From Rotaria sordida (lineage: Eukaryota > Rotifera > Eurotatoria > Philodinida > Philodinidae): a stretch of 64,000 bases of DNA. Shown here piece after piece: positions 30,002 to 45,074 of the stretch. The stretch spans positions 124,001 to 188,000 of the forward strand of contig CAJNOL010000030.1 of assembly GCA_905250125.1 (NCBI GenBank), given 5' to 3'. The notes under the pieces were generated by a model. It was not told where the DNA came from. It saw only the letters and a list, made by a program, of their open reading frames with translations, and did not search any database. Position 1 is the stretch's first letter; every line of letters starts with the position of its first letter. The position numbers and the translations under genes are program-made.

Positions 30002-31825
30002 CAGAGATAGACGAGCCGCGGTGTAACACTGCCCCGTCCTGTCCCGCCGGTGTGGCGGTGACGGTGCATGATGAAATTCCGCGGTTTCCTCGCCTTTGTA
30101 TAACCTTGATTTTTTAAATATACTCAGGCCTTTAGAGACATCTTTTAAAAATTTTAAAAATTTTTTCGTACAAAACTAATCAGTAAAAAAAAGCTTGTTA
30201 GCGCAGCTCCAAAGGAACCAAAATGTGAAACTCACGTATATTTTTTAAATTTTTTATCCTGATGCCTAATTTTTAAATTGTAAAATACCTTTTTTTTTGA
30301 ATACATATGAAATCATTGATATATTATATAAAAACTAGAGCCTTTCATACGCTGTTGCTGAGGTCTGTAATGGTAGGACCAGAGTTGCCACATTGAAAAT
30401 TAAAAAATCAGAAAAATTTTTCTTAAAATCGGAAAAACACGCTATTTTTGTTTTCGAAATCGGAAAAAAATCAGAAAGTATTTTTCAATGTTTAAATAAC
30501 TAGTCTGCATATTTTCAATAGCTTCAATATCCTTTATCTTGCTTCTGTTCGTCTTTTCGAAACAATATCGGAAATCATATTTCATAAAGAATTAAAGAAA
30601 ATATCGATTACACAATTTACTCATGATTAAGAAATCTACATAAGTCATTTGAGCAGGATCACATTATTTTTTTCAAAAATGCTATAACCAACTTGACAAA
30701 ACAATAGAATTAGCATTGTAAATTCATACACACACATGCATTTCACAAAACTTGTGCAAAAGAAACTAAGACTTATTCTGTATAACGTTCGTTTTTATTC
30801 ATACTTTTTTATTAGCTCGAATATTCTTCAAAATGTCAGATTGAGGTAACAGATATTTATAAAAATGTTCACAAGAATAAACAGAACTCATTCCGATTTT
30901 CAATTGTCCAACAGTTAATTTAGTACCCATACGATTATGATTAGTTTTATTATAACCTGCGATGAAACAAAAAAAAAAGCTCAAAAACGAAAATATTCTT
31001 AATTATCAGTATAGTAAACGAACAGAGAAAGTTAATTCATCGTGATAGAAAATTGGATCTTTATTGTCTGTAAAACATCATAATTTTATTGAAGGATATG
31101 CTTTCAGATCACTGAAGTGTGGTTTGTTGAGTTCATAACGCTGCATTACCCGATAATTATGGTGAAATAGATCGCAATATATGTGTGGTACCTCGTCATC
31201 GGTTAAATTATTCTGGAATATTCTAAGAACTTGAATTCGCAAACAAGACTCCGAAAACCGGAGAAAAATTAGGAAATCTGAAGGCGATCGGAAAAATATG
31301 TTAAAATCGGAAAAAATCGGAACGTCGGAAAGTTGTCGGAAAAAGTTTCAAAAATCTAAGTTTTTCTGCCGTATCGGAAGATCTGGCAACCCTGGATGGG
31401 GTATCTGTAATTGGGAGTATGTCTGTAATGTTCTCTTTCCGGTTGCTATGTGTCTGTAATGGGGTAGGGGGAGAGCCGCCAAACCTCGAACTTAAAATTT
31501 ACAATCACTATTTTCTTCGAAAATATACGTGAGTTCCACAAAATGAGTGGTTGTATTATAATTGCTTTTCATTTTCATATGTTTATTTTGTTTCTATTTC
31601 GAAATGATATTTATGCATTTAAAATATGCGTTTTCATCTCACGAAATGAAATAGTCATTATAAAAATTGAATGAAAAATTTGTCGAGAAATAGTTTTTGA
31701 AAACATATTTTGGACGGGGCGGGGCGGTGACGGTTTCAATGCTGAACAGGTGGGGCAGTGGCGGTGCGGAACTTTATCAACGGGGCGGCGACGGTACGAC
31801 TTTTTTGCTGACTCGCCCATCTCTA
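30002..31825. mobile_element. hAT-type element inserted in the mariner copy
   Basis: Exact 8-bp direct repeats GTTGGAAC (29994-30001 and 31826-31833) flank inverted ends CAGAGATAGACGAG and CTCGCCCATCTCTA. The 8-bp duplication and the YAGAG start are hAT signatures. Both ends are strikingly GC-rich (near 30015-30085 and 31710-31800), unlike the host. Internal repeats of CTGTAATGGGGTA-like words lie at about 30364, 31400 and 31450. No full transposase is present. It splits the mariner transposase just after its YSLW segment, so it arrived later. Confidence 0.85.
30380..31394 (-). mobile_element. Second hAT-like element nested inside the first
   Basis: Ends CAGAGTTGCCAC and CTGGCAACCCTG are inverted repeats. 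Subterminal AAAATCGGAAAAA-type words repeat near both ends, as in hAT families starting CAGGGTTGCCA. No clean 8-bp duplication is seen (flanks GGTAGGAC and GATGGGGT). A 61-residue minus-strand frame (30984-30799) with NRMGTKLTVGQLKIG could be a remnant of the hAT C-terminal dimerisation region, but this is weak. Confidence 0.6.
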
Positions 31826-32030
31826 GTTGGAACCACATAACAATAAAGACAACATTGATAGATAAAATAAAACGTTCAGTGGAAAAAATTGAAAGAGAAA
31901 AATGTTGAATTCTACACTTAATTTTACAGTACGATTATATTTAATCAAAACTGATGGAGGAGATTATATTCCTTAAATAAAGTATACCATTTTGTGTAGA
32001 ATTTCAAGAGTTACTTTTTGATAAAAGTCT

Positions 32031-32930
32031 TTTTATCAAGGGTATAATAGAGGAGAAATTTCAAAAATAGTAATAGCACAATTCTTTATGGACGACTCGA
32101 TACAAACACTTCATTTTTTGTCTCTTTCATCTATTCCATTTGTTAGAGATCTAAATCTAATAGATAAAGAACCTCATGTTTTCTTTCAATTACTTTGTCA
32201 TTTGTCAAAAGAATACCAAAATCAAGACAAATGCATTTTCTGTCTTTAGTATACATTATAATCAATGATGGTTCTTTTATGTTCAGCAAAAAGACTCGAA
32301 ATATATTGAAACATCGATTGAAATTATCACGTATTGACGTTAGTTTAGAAAGTCAAAAATTAAGGTGAATATCTAATTTATTTAGTATGCGAGAAATGAA
32401 GAAACCAACAGAGACAGTATTTCCACGAGATGAAAGAAGAGATAGACGAGATGAATAAGAACAACCTAGCAATAACTGAAACGATCACACGTATACATAT
32501 ATATATATATATGCATATGTATGTGCAGTGACATAATAGAATATTCAATAGAACGAAAAGAATATACGTAGTAAGTGAGCAGAAATACAACGACAGAGAA
32601 AACTTCAACATACACTAAAATATTGATAAGGAAGATCACCAATGTTATTTGTTACTACATCACCGAAATAATATAAAAAATTAATTTGATAAAATGATCT
32701 GATTCGTGCATAAACACTAAAAAATGTTTGAAAATTGACTGAAGCGCATTAAAAATCTTAATCGAAATGTCTTATAAAATAAAACAAACATGTCCATCAA
32801 AAGTAGATCATCTCTCAAAATGGATGACTCAATTTTGAATATAAGAAAATTTAATATAGATTTTAAATAAATTTGTTGCATATTTATTTACAAATAAAAA
32901 ATAACTCGACTAGATCCTACAAACTAAAAC
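32031..32930. other. Intergenic / TTLL9 3' flank
   Basis: AT-rich spacer with a short (AT)n run near 32497-32512. No gene recognised; the right part is the TTLL9 3' UTR. Confidence 0.4.
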
Positions 32931-35736
<2,806 letters not shown>

Positions 35737-35948
35737 ATTATCTGTTTAAATTAATACTATTTTATCTGATCTTAATCTAAAAAAAAACAGAACAACATAG
35801 TTAATGATTATCTGATTCAAGAGATTAGTGATATTAAAACTAAAACAAGACAAAAATTAGAAAGATTTACTACTGTAAATATGAGAACACTATAAGATCA
35901 GAAGTATTTATAGTGACAAAAGAAAAACACTGAGACTTATTTTGTAGG

Positions 35949-38900
35949 TTAAGATGAAAGTTGTAATTTTGCTGTATGTAATTCTCGTTTAACTGAATCG
36001 ACCATAATTTGAAATCTAAAATACAGATTAAAATTGTTTAAACTTGTAAAAATTTTCCAAGCAAAATGAAAAGTCTATCGAAATTGATATCCGTTGCAAA
36101 GTTTAAGTGTATTCAATACTTCATTCTATATATAGTGCAAGGTTTTAGTAATGAGAAATTTGTTAGTATTTAATTATCCAGACTAGGAGTTGACTGTATC
36201 TCTGTTAAGTTTGGCTTCTCATTAGTTTATCAATTAAAATAAGGCATCTCAAGCTCAATTAGTAGAATATATATATATACTTTAAGTTGTGTTAATATTC
36301 ATTGTCTTTTCGAAAATCTAATTATAGCTTTTCGACAAAGTAAAAAAATTCTTTGATCGATAGCTGTGAAAGGAATATTAACAATGGTGAACAAATCACC
36401 AAATTTGATCATGAAAGTAAAATTAATTTTGTGTCATAATAGACGTTCATGATGCATGTTTTTCTATCATAAACTTTTCTGCAGTGATTTCTACTGCGTA
36501 TCCAAACTCGATTGTATTCTGTGAAGTCATTTCATACCAATCGAAATAAAATAGTCAGTGAAATCCACATAGAATCTTTCTTTTAACTTCAGCAGATATA
36601 AACAAACGACTGCCATAAGATTCTGTGATCGATGAAACATATTGCCAAATATTGATAAAGAAGAATGATCGTTTAATCAGATACCAAAATATTGTCAATG
36701 AGACTATATTTAATCAATAGATGAAAAAGAGTCTAGTTAGAAATTAAATTGAATTCTTTAATTTGATGACATTGGATTAGTTTTTTTGAATCAAATCCAA
36801 GTCGAAATCAGATGATTAGTTTAGAAGACACGCACATAATTCTATAAGAATGAAGAATAGTGAATATCTTACTGTCGATATCGATCATCAATACGATCAT
36901 GTTCATCCTATATAAAACAAAACTTATGATATTTTCATACGATTAGAAAAACAAACCTCAGTGAATATACGTGGTTTATTATATTTGATTTGTGTGTCAA
37001 ATTGTTTATATTCATTCGTTGTATTTAAAGTTTCTTGTTCACAATCTTGATGATTATTTGTTAAATCATTAATAATAACTTCTCGTTTTGCTAATTCAGA
37101 TGCAAAATATTTTCGATCAGCTTCACAATCAATTAATGCATTATCAAGATCTTGACGAAGTTTTTTTTCTTGTTGTTGACGAATTTCTAATTCTTGTTTA
37201 AGCCAAGTAAGATGAGCCTGTTTGTTTTTTTAAAATAAGAAAAAGATAGGCGAATTTTAGCCGTTGTTTTTTTTTCTTTTTACTTTAAATTTGCTGAACC
37301 AAACTTCCATATCATCACGAGGTATTGTTGCAGATTCGATAATAACAAATGGTTCATTAGAATCATTTGATAAACATTCTGTACAATAGAATATTTCATT
37401 ATAAATAGTTTGAAGAGAATTCTAAAAATAGATAACTTTTTGTTTTTTTCAAGATGAAAAGTACATTGACCTTTACTTGATAATCGTTCTCTTTTTTTAT
37501 AATTTGATTTCTTTGATTCGTTGTTTCAATAGTCAATTTATTAATTCTATGAATAGATAATGTTTTTATTTTCTTAGAAAATAAAACATTGATTCATACT
37601 TTGATTCTAATTCGTCGATCAATCGAGACTAAAACAATAGATAGCAAAATATAAATTAATCTATGTCAAGTTTATTATAAGAAAAGAAAATATTTAAAAA
37701 AAAATCCGACAGAATTATCAACATGGATAAAGATGGGAATATCTATTCTCTATGTCATTCATTACTGAATAGAAAGTAGATTATACCCTACTAACATTTA
37801 TGAGGGAACCATCCGAACTGATACCCGCCGTTTGAATTTATGTTGGGCCTACAAGGATGCCTGGATGCGACTAGCAAAATTCTAAAAAAGATTAGTCATA
37901 AACCATTTTAGGCCCTCTCTAGTCTTATCGACACCTTTCTTCTAGGTCCAATATGAGCTGAAACAATGGATATCAGTTCGGGTCTCTCTCTCGTTAGCAT
38001 AAAGTTTATCGTAATAGAATACTGTAAAATTGTGCAATTGTATAGAGTTATCGGGTTTTTTTCAAGTCGGAAGCTACTTTTTGATTTTAGAATTTGAATA
38101 GATTAGTTGGTTTTGCTTTTCTTATGGAAATGAATAAATACTTTATCATTGATTTCTCTTGATAAAATTTCAATAGTACAGTATGCTCGAGTTGTTTCAT
38201 CTTCAAATTTTGCTGCTTTTTCTTGAAGTCTTTCGATTTCTTGTTTATGATCTAATTCATGTCGTTGTAAAATAGCAATTCGAGATGTTTCATCTGATAA
38301 TTGTAACTAGAAAAATATAATAATAAAAAGAAAATAATGAAATATAGAAAATGACTTTTACTTGAAATATTTCAATTTTATTTTCATAATCCATTTGTAA
38401 TGCTTTCATACCATGTGTATAATCAACTTTAGTTATTTCTAATTTTCTCTAGAAATAATATCAATGTTTTACATATATTTTATAGAATTATTTCAACAAA
38501 CTTTGATTTCATCATAATCATTTTCTAATGAAAGAAATTTTGTTTTTTCTTTTGATAATGAATCTCTTTCAAATTCAATTTCTTTAACTTTTTGTAATAA
38601 ATTCTGAAAATCAAATATGACGTTTTATTTTTTTTAAATAAAACGAATATAAGAAATATAGTTTTTACTATTCGTTCATTTTCAAATTCGATAATTTGTT
38701 GTTGTAATTGAGAATGAGATGTATTCAGTGTTTCAATATCTTTCTAAAATGAAATAATTAATTTTTTGAAAAATTCGTAGAAAAAATTCTAACTTCTGAT
38801 TGTTTTAATTTTGAATCAAGATTATGTCGATGATTGGTTTCTTCTTGTAATAATTGGTGAAGATTCTGTTTTTCTTTCTCAGTTTTTAATTGACATTGTC

Positions 38901-41900
38901 GTTGAATACAAAGTTGCTTTTCAAGCTTTAAATATAAAACAAAGAAAAAAAATAAAAGAGTTCATTAACATTTTATATTTGAAATAGTTTCTTTCCGAGA
39001 TCAGATCGAAACTTATTTAATAATGGTCAAAAATAATTATTGTACTCACAGTCAAGTCAAATCGGAATATAAAATCTTGTATTCTTACTGTTCGATTTGA
39101 TGAAACTGTGCTGAAATCATGTACGAGTAGTTGATCTTAGCAGAAGATTTCTGCCTCAGCTCTAATCGTTTTTCGGCCGAGACGATGTTTATTTGACGAG
39201 TACCAGTGAATAATAGAAAAGTCTGAAATAGTTTGGTTTTTCGGATCTTTATTCTTGAAATATCGGTATTTTACAGGGTTTTTCAACAAAAAGCTGTGGA
39301 CATCTGAAAAACTGACTTTCGAGTTTCGACTTCAAACTTTGCACAAACAAAGTTCTCAATGTGATTAGTTTATTGTGAAACTTTTAGCTGCTGTGGTATC
39401 TCTTATTCTGAGATATAGAATATTCAAAATTTTCTTATAAGAATTTTGTCCATGCAGAGTTTGAAGTCGAAAGTCGATTTTTCACGTGATTGTAGCTTTT
39501 TGTTGAAAAACCTAGTAAAATTTTGATGTATCGAGAACGAAGGCCGAGAAAACTAAACCATTCTAGTCTTTTCTATTGCTCTCGAGCACTGATCAAATAA
39601 ACTTCGTCTCGGTCGAAAAGCGATTTGACACCTGGAGAAATTCCCTCGTTAGCCTATGTCAAATTTTGGTTAAAGAATATTTAAAAAAAAAGATTATTTG
39701 ATTTGGGATCGAATTACAAAAAAAAGTGCTCGAAGATTATAGAGTAGACCCAAAACCAGAAATTTCAACTATATCTCTTTTATTTATTCTATGAGAAACT
39801 ATTTGAAGTTTTTATTTTATTCCAATATGGCACAAATCTTCTTTCTAACTCACATAGAGAGACAAAAGCATACGACTTTTCTTCATATAGAACTAATTTG
39901 AGACTTGATTTAGGCGTAACATGACAGTTATACATAGGAGTTAATCTCAAATCAATAACTATTGTTATTATTATTATTATTGTTATTATTATACAAATGA
40001 TAGGTTAATTGGAGTACAAAAAGAAAACATTTTCTAACATGATTGAATTAGCAGCAGTGACAGACACATTCCTAAAGATCCTCTAACGAAAGAATCTCTC
40101 GAGGTGATAAAAACTTTTTGAAACGAGACTTTTGTCATTAAGTAGAGTACACTGAGAACAAGCAAAACTTATAATAGTTCATCATCTTATTGCATTCTTC
40201 TGGATTTATAGCAATTTTACTAGGCATATCATCAAAAATTCAATATCGCCATTTCAAATTGAAATTTCGTTCATAAAGAGAAATCTTATGATCTCTTTCA
40301 TACACTTGAAAGTTTTACCTAGAATCAATGTTTTTTTTTTAAGAGATCAGATCCTCAACTAATGCGCATATTTTAGAAACGATTCGAAAAAAATTCAGTT
40401 TTCTTGTAAATCTGTCATCACAGGAACAAAACATTCGTTCTAGGTGGAACTTTCGATGTATGATATGGATAATAAGAGATCTTATTCGAGAAGAAAAGCA
40501 GTAAAAAGAGGCGAACAATATCTCAGTAGACTATACCTAATGAGATATTTCTAGTCTCAAAAATTTTTTATGATCTCGAGAGGTTCTCGCATAAGATGAG
40601 TTAAATTAATAATGATATAAGACATTATAATGAATTACATATGCAAAAGATAATCATCAGAATGCCAGTATTTATTAGAAAAAGTTCTTTTTATTCTATG
40701 TCAAAGAAAATCTCGATGCTGCTGTAACAACCTACATGTATCGACGCTTGCAATTAAAAATCTTTCCTTATGAAAATAATTCTTACTTCATAGACTGTTC
40801 CTTTCAATGTTGTAATGTCAACTTCTTGTGATGAACGAATTGCACAAAGTTGAATAATCTATTTAAATGTTGTTATTATTAAAATTCTTTGATGGAAAAA
40901 TTTATCCTTACATCATTTTCATTTCGTTTAAACTGTTCTTCTAATTGATTATAATTTGTCTAAAATAAACAATTGAAAATTCTGAGAAAAAAACAAATTA
41001 AACTATACAAACATTTGCTTGATTTAAATCAGTTTCAAGTTTAGTATTTTGTTCGTTTAAGGTTAATTCTTGTGATTTAAAAATATTGATTTCTTTAATT
41101 AATTGTTCATTTTTTTCTAACATTTGTGTTGAATCAAGTTTATAACGATCAATATCTTTTTCAAATTTCTTTACTCGAGCTTTCCATCTAAATCAAATTA
41201 TATTTTATCATATGAAGTAAAAATACAATATTTTACTGTTTAATTATTTCGTCTGCTTGAATTTGAGATTCTTCTCGTTTTTGTTCAGAATCTGCTAATA
41301 GTTTTTGAGAATTTGTGGATTCTTTTGCAAATCGTTCAGCTTCTTCGGTCATTTCTTCTAATTTTTCTAATGCTAATGTTAAATCATATTGTAATTTTGT
41401 ATTTTGTCGTTCGAATGTATCACAATTTTCTGTTACTTCTTTTAATTCAAGTAATGTTTTTGACATAAGTTTGTCTTTTTCATCACATGTTTTAATTAAT
41501 GACTAAATTTATTTATGAGATAATAAATAAATAGTTTTTTTTTTTGAAAAAATCAAATCAAATAAACCTCTAACTCATAGGAAAGTTCTTCACGTTGTCG
41601 TTCACTTTTTTCAAGTTCTTTTTTAAAATTAAGCATTTCGTTTAATGTTGCTGCTTTTGAAAGCATTGTTTGTTGTTTTATTAGATATTCATTTTCCATT
41701 TGAAGATGATCTTGTTCTATTTATTAAAAAGAAAAAGACATTTAGATTAAGATAATTACAATCAGTTAAATCATACATTCAGAAAATCAATGATGAAAAG
41801 TGAATTTTAACATGATTATTTCAAATGATTTTGTTCATATATTACACAAAGATTATCCAAAACAGATTTATTCATTTTTGAGAGACATTCAGCGCCGAAA

Positions 41901-44717
41901 CACGCGAGAAACTTTGAAAATTACGAAAGATGACTCGAAAATCTTCTTTCATTTTCCTATTTTCTTGAACAGGGTTTCTGTTATTTCGGCTTTTCTACAT
42001 TACAACTACAATATTCTTTTCACGAATGAAAGAAAAACACACCTGGAGATTTCGTTAAGTCTATACAGAAAAATATTCGAGGCAGTTCATTGTAGTGGTT
42101 TGAAGAAAAGAAGAGAAATTTTTTAAATAATTTTTCGCCTTTATGCCTTCAATTCTATAATCAACAATAGTCTGTTAAAATCCACTTTAGCGTAACTGTT
42201 GCCCTACCACCCTGAGGTTTCCTGTGTGGGAAGCTTCAGAAATTTTCATTGAACTGTTTTTACCATATTGCAGATAAGGAAGAAGACTTCCTCAATATTA
42301 TACTTAAAATTAAATATTAAATTTTCAATTATTTATTTAATTTAAATACGTTTCGTCGATTCATTTACTTTTATATTAAGATTAAATATCTATTTTACTA
42401 TTTATAAAATGTATCTAACTCTTTTTTTTCTCTAAGAGATGAAAACACGTAGAATTATTAATTGTTCAATATAATCGTCTTACCATTTTGTTTCACTATT
42501 ACAAATAAACTAGCGGGTGATCAGAAAATTATGAAACACGATGTTTGTTCACCTTTGACCCGCTAGAAAGTATTTCTGACGAATCAAAACTTATGAGTTA
42601 GAATGCTCTTTCCGAATATCGGTTTAGAAATTTTTTTGTGAGAATAGTGAAATAATCTTCGAAAAGTCAAAAAAAATCGGTTTAGACGGAAAATTTTTCC
42701 GCACACTTTTTGTATTTTGACTATTACGATTCGAAATTAAAAGTTGAAATCTTTATTTATATATCAACTTGTAGATCAGAAACTATTCTACAAATTGAAC
42801 TATTTGAAGTTGTTTTGTCTTTCGGTAAGGCACCTCAATTTTCGATTTTATAAAAAAATCATTTTTGAAAACTTCACAACTGTTTTTAGCGTTGAAAGAA
42901 GCTCTTGAAAAAATGCATGTAGCCTCACTTAGGTAATAGCCATAGCTTAGTTTGACATCAAATCTTGTAGAGAAGTGCCCACTCTACTAAATGACCGACT
43001 CCGACTATTTTTAGCATGTTCGAGACAGAACTTATAGCATAAAAAAACCTATTGGGTCACCATCAAAAATAATTTTTCAGATCTTTCAAAAAGTTCCTCA
43101 CTACTCTTGAACAAAAACATTTCTAAGTCCATATTCAAATTCTAGTCGCGACCTCTAGTTTTTGAGTCGTCTGCAATGTTTTCATGAAGGCTAAGATGAA
43201 CAAACATGTTCGCCCGAAACGTCTACCCATAAATTCCGTTCAAACTAATTTTTTGCGTTTTTCAATAAATTTCAATTTCAAAAACGAAACTCTTAATATT
43301 TACTCAAATGTTAACAAAATCTTAATGAAATTTAACTTTTCATAATAATCATCTAACCTGTTCTTCGTCGACGATTTAATAATGAAGATAATTCTTCAAC
43401 ACTTTGTATTTGTTTCTCATGTGCTGATTCATTTTTCATTAATTGATTTTTAAATTGTGTTACCTAAACAAGATATAAAAACTATTTAAATAGAAAATTA
43501 AACTACAATGAAATTAAATCTACAGAAATTTAAATAAATTTTCATTCAAAGTAACACATACATTTTCTCGAATCAATTTAGCACAATCGAGTAATGTTGC
43601 TGAATTCTAGAAATATGTTCAATTAAAATTTTTTTTTTTACAACAATAATAAGCATGATATACCTGTTGAGTTAATGAATTTTTATGGATTTCATTGTCT
43701 TCTAATTGTCGTTTTGTATTTTGTAATGGAAATTCATACTAAATATTATCAATAATTTATTGACAAGAATCAAAAATATATGTAAATAAATACAATTTGT
43801 TTATTAGATATAGAATGTGCTTGTAAAATTTTATCGTCTTCATTATATATTGATGTTGATAATTTTTGTTGTTGTTCTTCTCTATGTTGTTGTATTTCAC
43901 GTTCTATTTCTTGTAGACGTCGATCATAACGTGAATGAGTAACCTATGAAAAGAATATTAATATAATAGTAATGAAGATTGAATTAAAGAATTTCCGATT
44001 GAAATTCCTTGATTCAGTTTTCTTCATAAGGCTGAAAATTCAGTTAAATGATCATAACTCAAGATATTCTGTAATGCGAAATAAAGGTAAGACACTATTT
44101 TTCGTATAAAAAATTTTCTTACAATATTCTCTACTCTAAATCTTAAATATACTTAAACACCATATTCTTTCATAAAATTCAAATGATCTTACCTCTTGAA
44201 CGATTGAATCCTGTTTTGATGAAATGATGGAATCGTTAGAACTTTTACTACTTCTAGGAAAAAAAATCAAATTTGTAATATTTAATCTTTTCAAAAAACT
44301 TACAATTTTTGTTTTGTTATTTTACTGATCTCATGTTTAAATTTTTCATGTTCATTTGATAATATTGATTGTTTACTATCATCATTATTGAAATGATCAC
44401 CTTTATTTTTTTGTATTATTGATTTACTACCATTATTTCTAAACTGAAAATTTCTCACCAAAAATGATAAACTTTTTTTTTCTAAAAAAATTAAAAAAAT
44501 AAAAAAATTTACTTTATCTACTAACGATGTTGTTTGTTTAAATGATTCAAAATTTTGTTGAACATTTCGTATCTTATCTTCTGTATTCTAAATTGTAAAG
44601 AAAACATTTTCCCTTTTAAGAAAAACCAAATTTTAATTTTACAATTAATACAGAATTCAATTGTCGAATTTTTTCATTATTTATATTTGGTAATTGTCGT
44701 TTAGTTGTTAAACTCAT
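35949..44717 (-). CDS. Long multi-exon coiled-coil protein (possibly ciliary/centrosomal)
   Basis: About 25 small exons spread over 8.8 kb; size roughly 800 aa (not exactly summed). It starts MSLTTKRQLPNINNEKIRQL at 44717. The body is almost pure heptad coiled coil rich in Glu/Lys/Gln/Leu, for example YDRRLQEIEREIQQHREEQQ (about 43930), the 41506-41236 exon (LEKLEEMTEEAERFAKES), and FSKFKAHLTWLKQELEIRQQ across 37300 and 37215. It ends FQIMVDSVKRELHTAKLQLS then TAA at 35951-35949. No head domain is visible apart from a short less helical exon near 37420-37310 with YCTECLSNDSNEPFVIIES. The style is that of ODF2/CEP-type centrosomal or ciliary scaffolds, but I cannot assign an orthologue. Two large introns (about 38935-40790 and 41720-43360) contain palindromic debris. 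Confidence 0.8.
37790..38010. mobile_element. Short palindromic element in coiled-coil gene intron
   Basis: Within a 0.5-kb intron, CCGAACTGATACCCGCCGTT near 37815 is mirrored by AACAATGGATATCAGTTCGG near 37962, with GGGCCTACAAGG against CTTCTAGGTCCAA further in. This looks like a 200-bp diverged hairpin MITE. No target duplication was resolved. Confidence 0.45.
39138..39653. mobile_element. Palindromic element, family P1 (copy A)
   Basis: Nearly the whole 515 bp is an inverted repeat. TTTTTCAACAAAAAGCTGTG near 39280 is mirrored by CTTTTTGTTGAAAAACC near 39500, and TTTTCGGCCGAGACGATGTT near 39170 by its diverged complement near 39600. The centre has two mirrored copies of a GACTTCAAACTTTGCA-like word. 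The outer ends resemble TTAACGAGRGAA. It has no coding capacity. A related copy lies at 59028-59885 in a TUT intron and a weaker one near 51770-52040. Confidence 0.65.
39958..39997. repeat. (TTA/TTG)n microsatellite
   Basis: Imperfect ATT triplet run inside the large intron of the coiled-coil gene. Confidence 0.8.
42510..42566. repeat. Short hairpin in intron
   Basis: CTAGCGGGT and ACCCGCTAG form a perfect 9-bp stem around a 39-base loop, in the large intron of the coiled-coil gene. It may be one end of an old element whose rest is not recognisable. Confidence 0.4.
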
Positions 44718-45074
44718 TTTAACTTTTCTTTAATCGTTTATTCATTTTATTGATAACATTTTATCGTTACTAAGAAATATTCTTCATTATATTGATTAAA
44801 TTATTTTAAATAAAAAATTTAAAATAAAAAAATTCTTTGTATTTTTTTTTCTTTTTATTTCGATCGAAATTTTCAATAAAAAAAAAGTATTTAAATTATT
44901 TAATATAGATGTCATTTATTCTTAAATCTTATTGGTTTTTAAAATGGATACGGTAGCCAAACATTCTAAGGGAAAGAGAAGAATGCGAAGAAAGCTGAGA
45001 ACAAAACGTATGTTTGCTCGTTGTTTGTCAATGAAGGAAGAAGGACAAGATTAATTTCTTCATATTTTAGAAAT
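44718..45074. promoter_or_regulatory. Shared upstream region of coiled-coil gene and TUT
   Basis: 357 bp between divergent start codons, very AT-rich, with a more GC-rich patch at 44945-45010. An acceptor-like CATATTTTAG lies 5 bp before the TUT ATG, so the TUT leader may be cis- or trans-spliced. No particular factor site can be named. Confidence 0.45.

Larger units (their letters stand above)
28872..32030 (+). mobile_element. Mariner-like element interrupted by a hAT element
   Basis: Begins TTTAGGGTGTACCAAAAGTT after TA. On the plus strand, degenerate transposase pieces run in order: an N-terminal region near 28950-29000 (EIRNQICHVVELFEAHR); FANWML near 29510; FTAENFFI near 29555; LTVSVILKDETMNAERY from 29720; TYKQDGARPHTHYLSQ; and YPLDYSLW near 29950. 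Beyond the hAT insertion the C-terminal part continues (IKRSVEKIEREK near 31870). Frames are broken in several places, so it is dead. The right inverted terminus is too diverged to place exactly; the end given is approximate. Confidence 0.75.

Noticed and set aside
39138-39653. P1 palindrome as a microRNA cluster
   Set aside because: Length, nested symmetry and dispersed copies fit a mobile element better than a processed hairpin RNA.
41800-42126. 108-residue plus-strand frame inside a coiled-coil gene intron
   Set aside because: It runs opposite to the host gene, with no motif and no similarity to known families that I can see.
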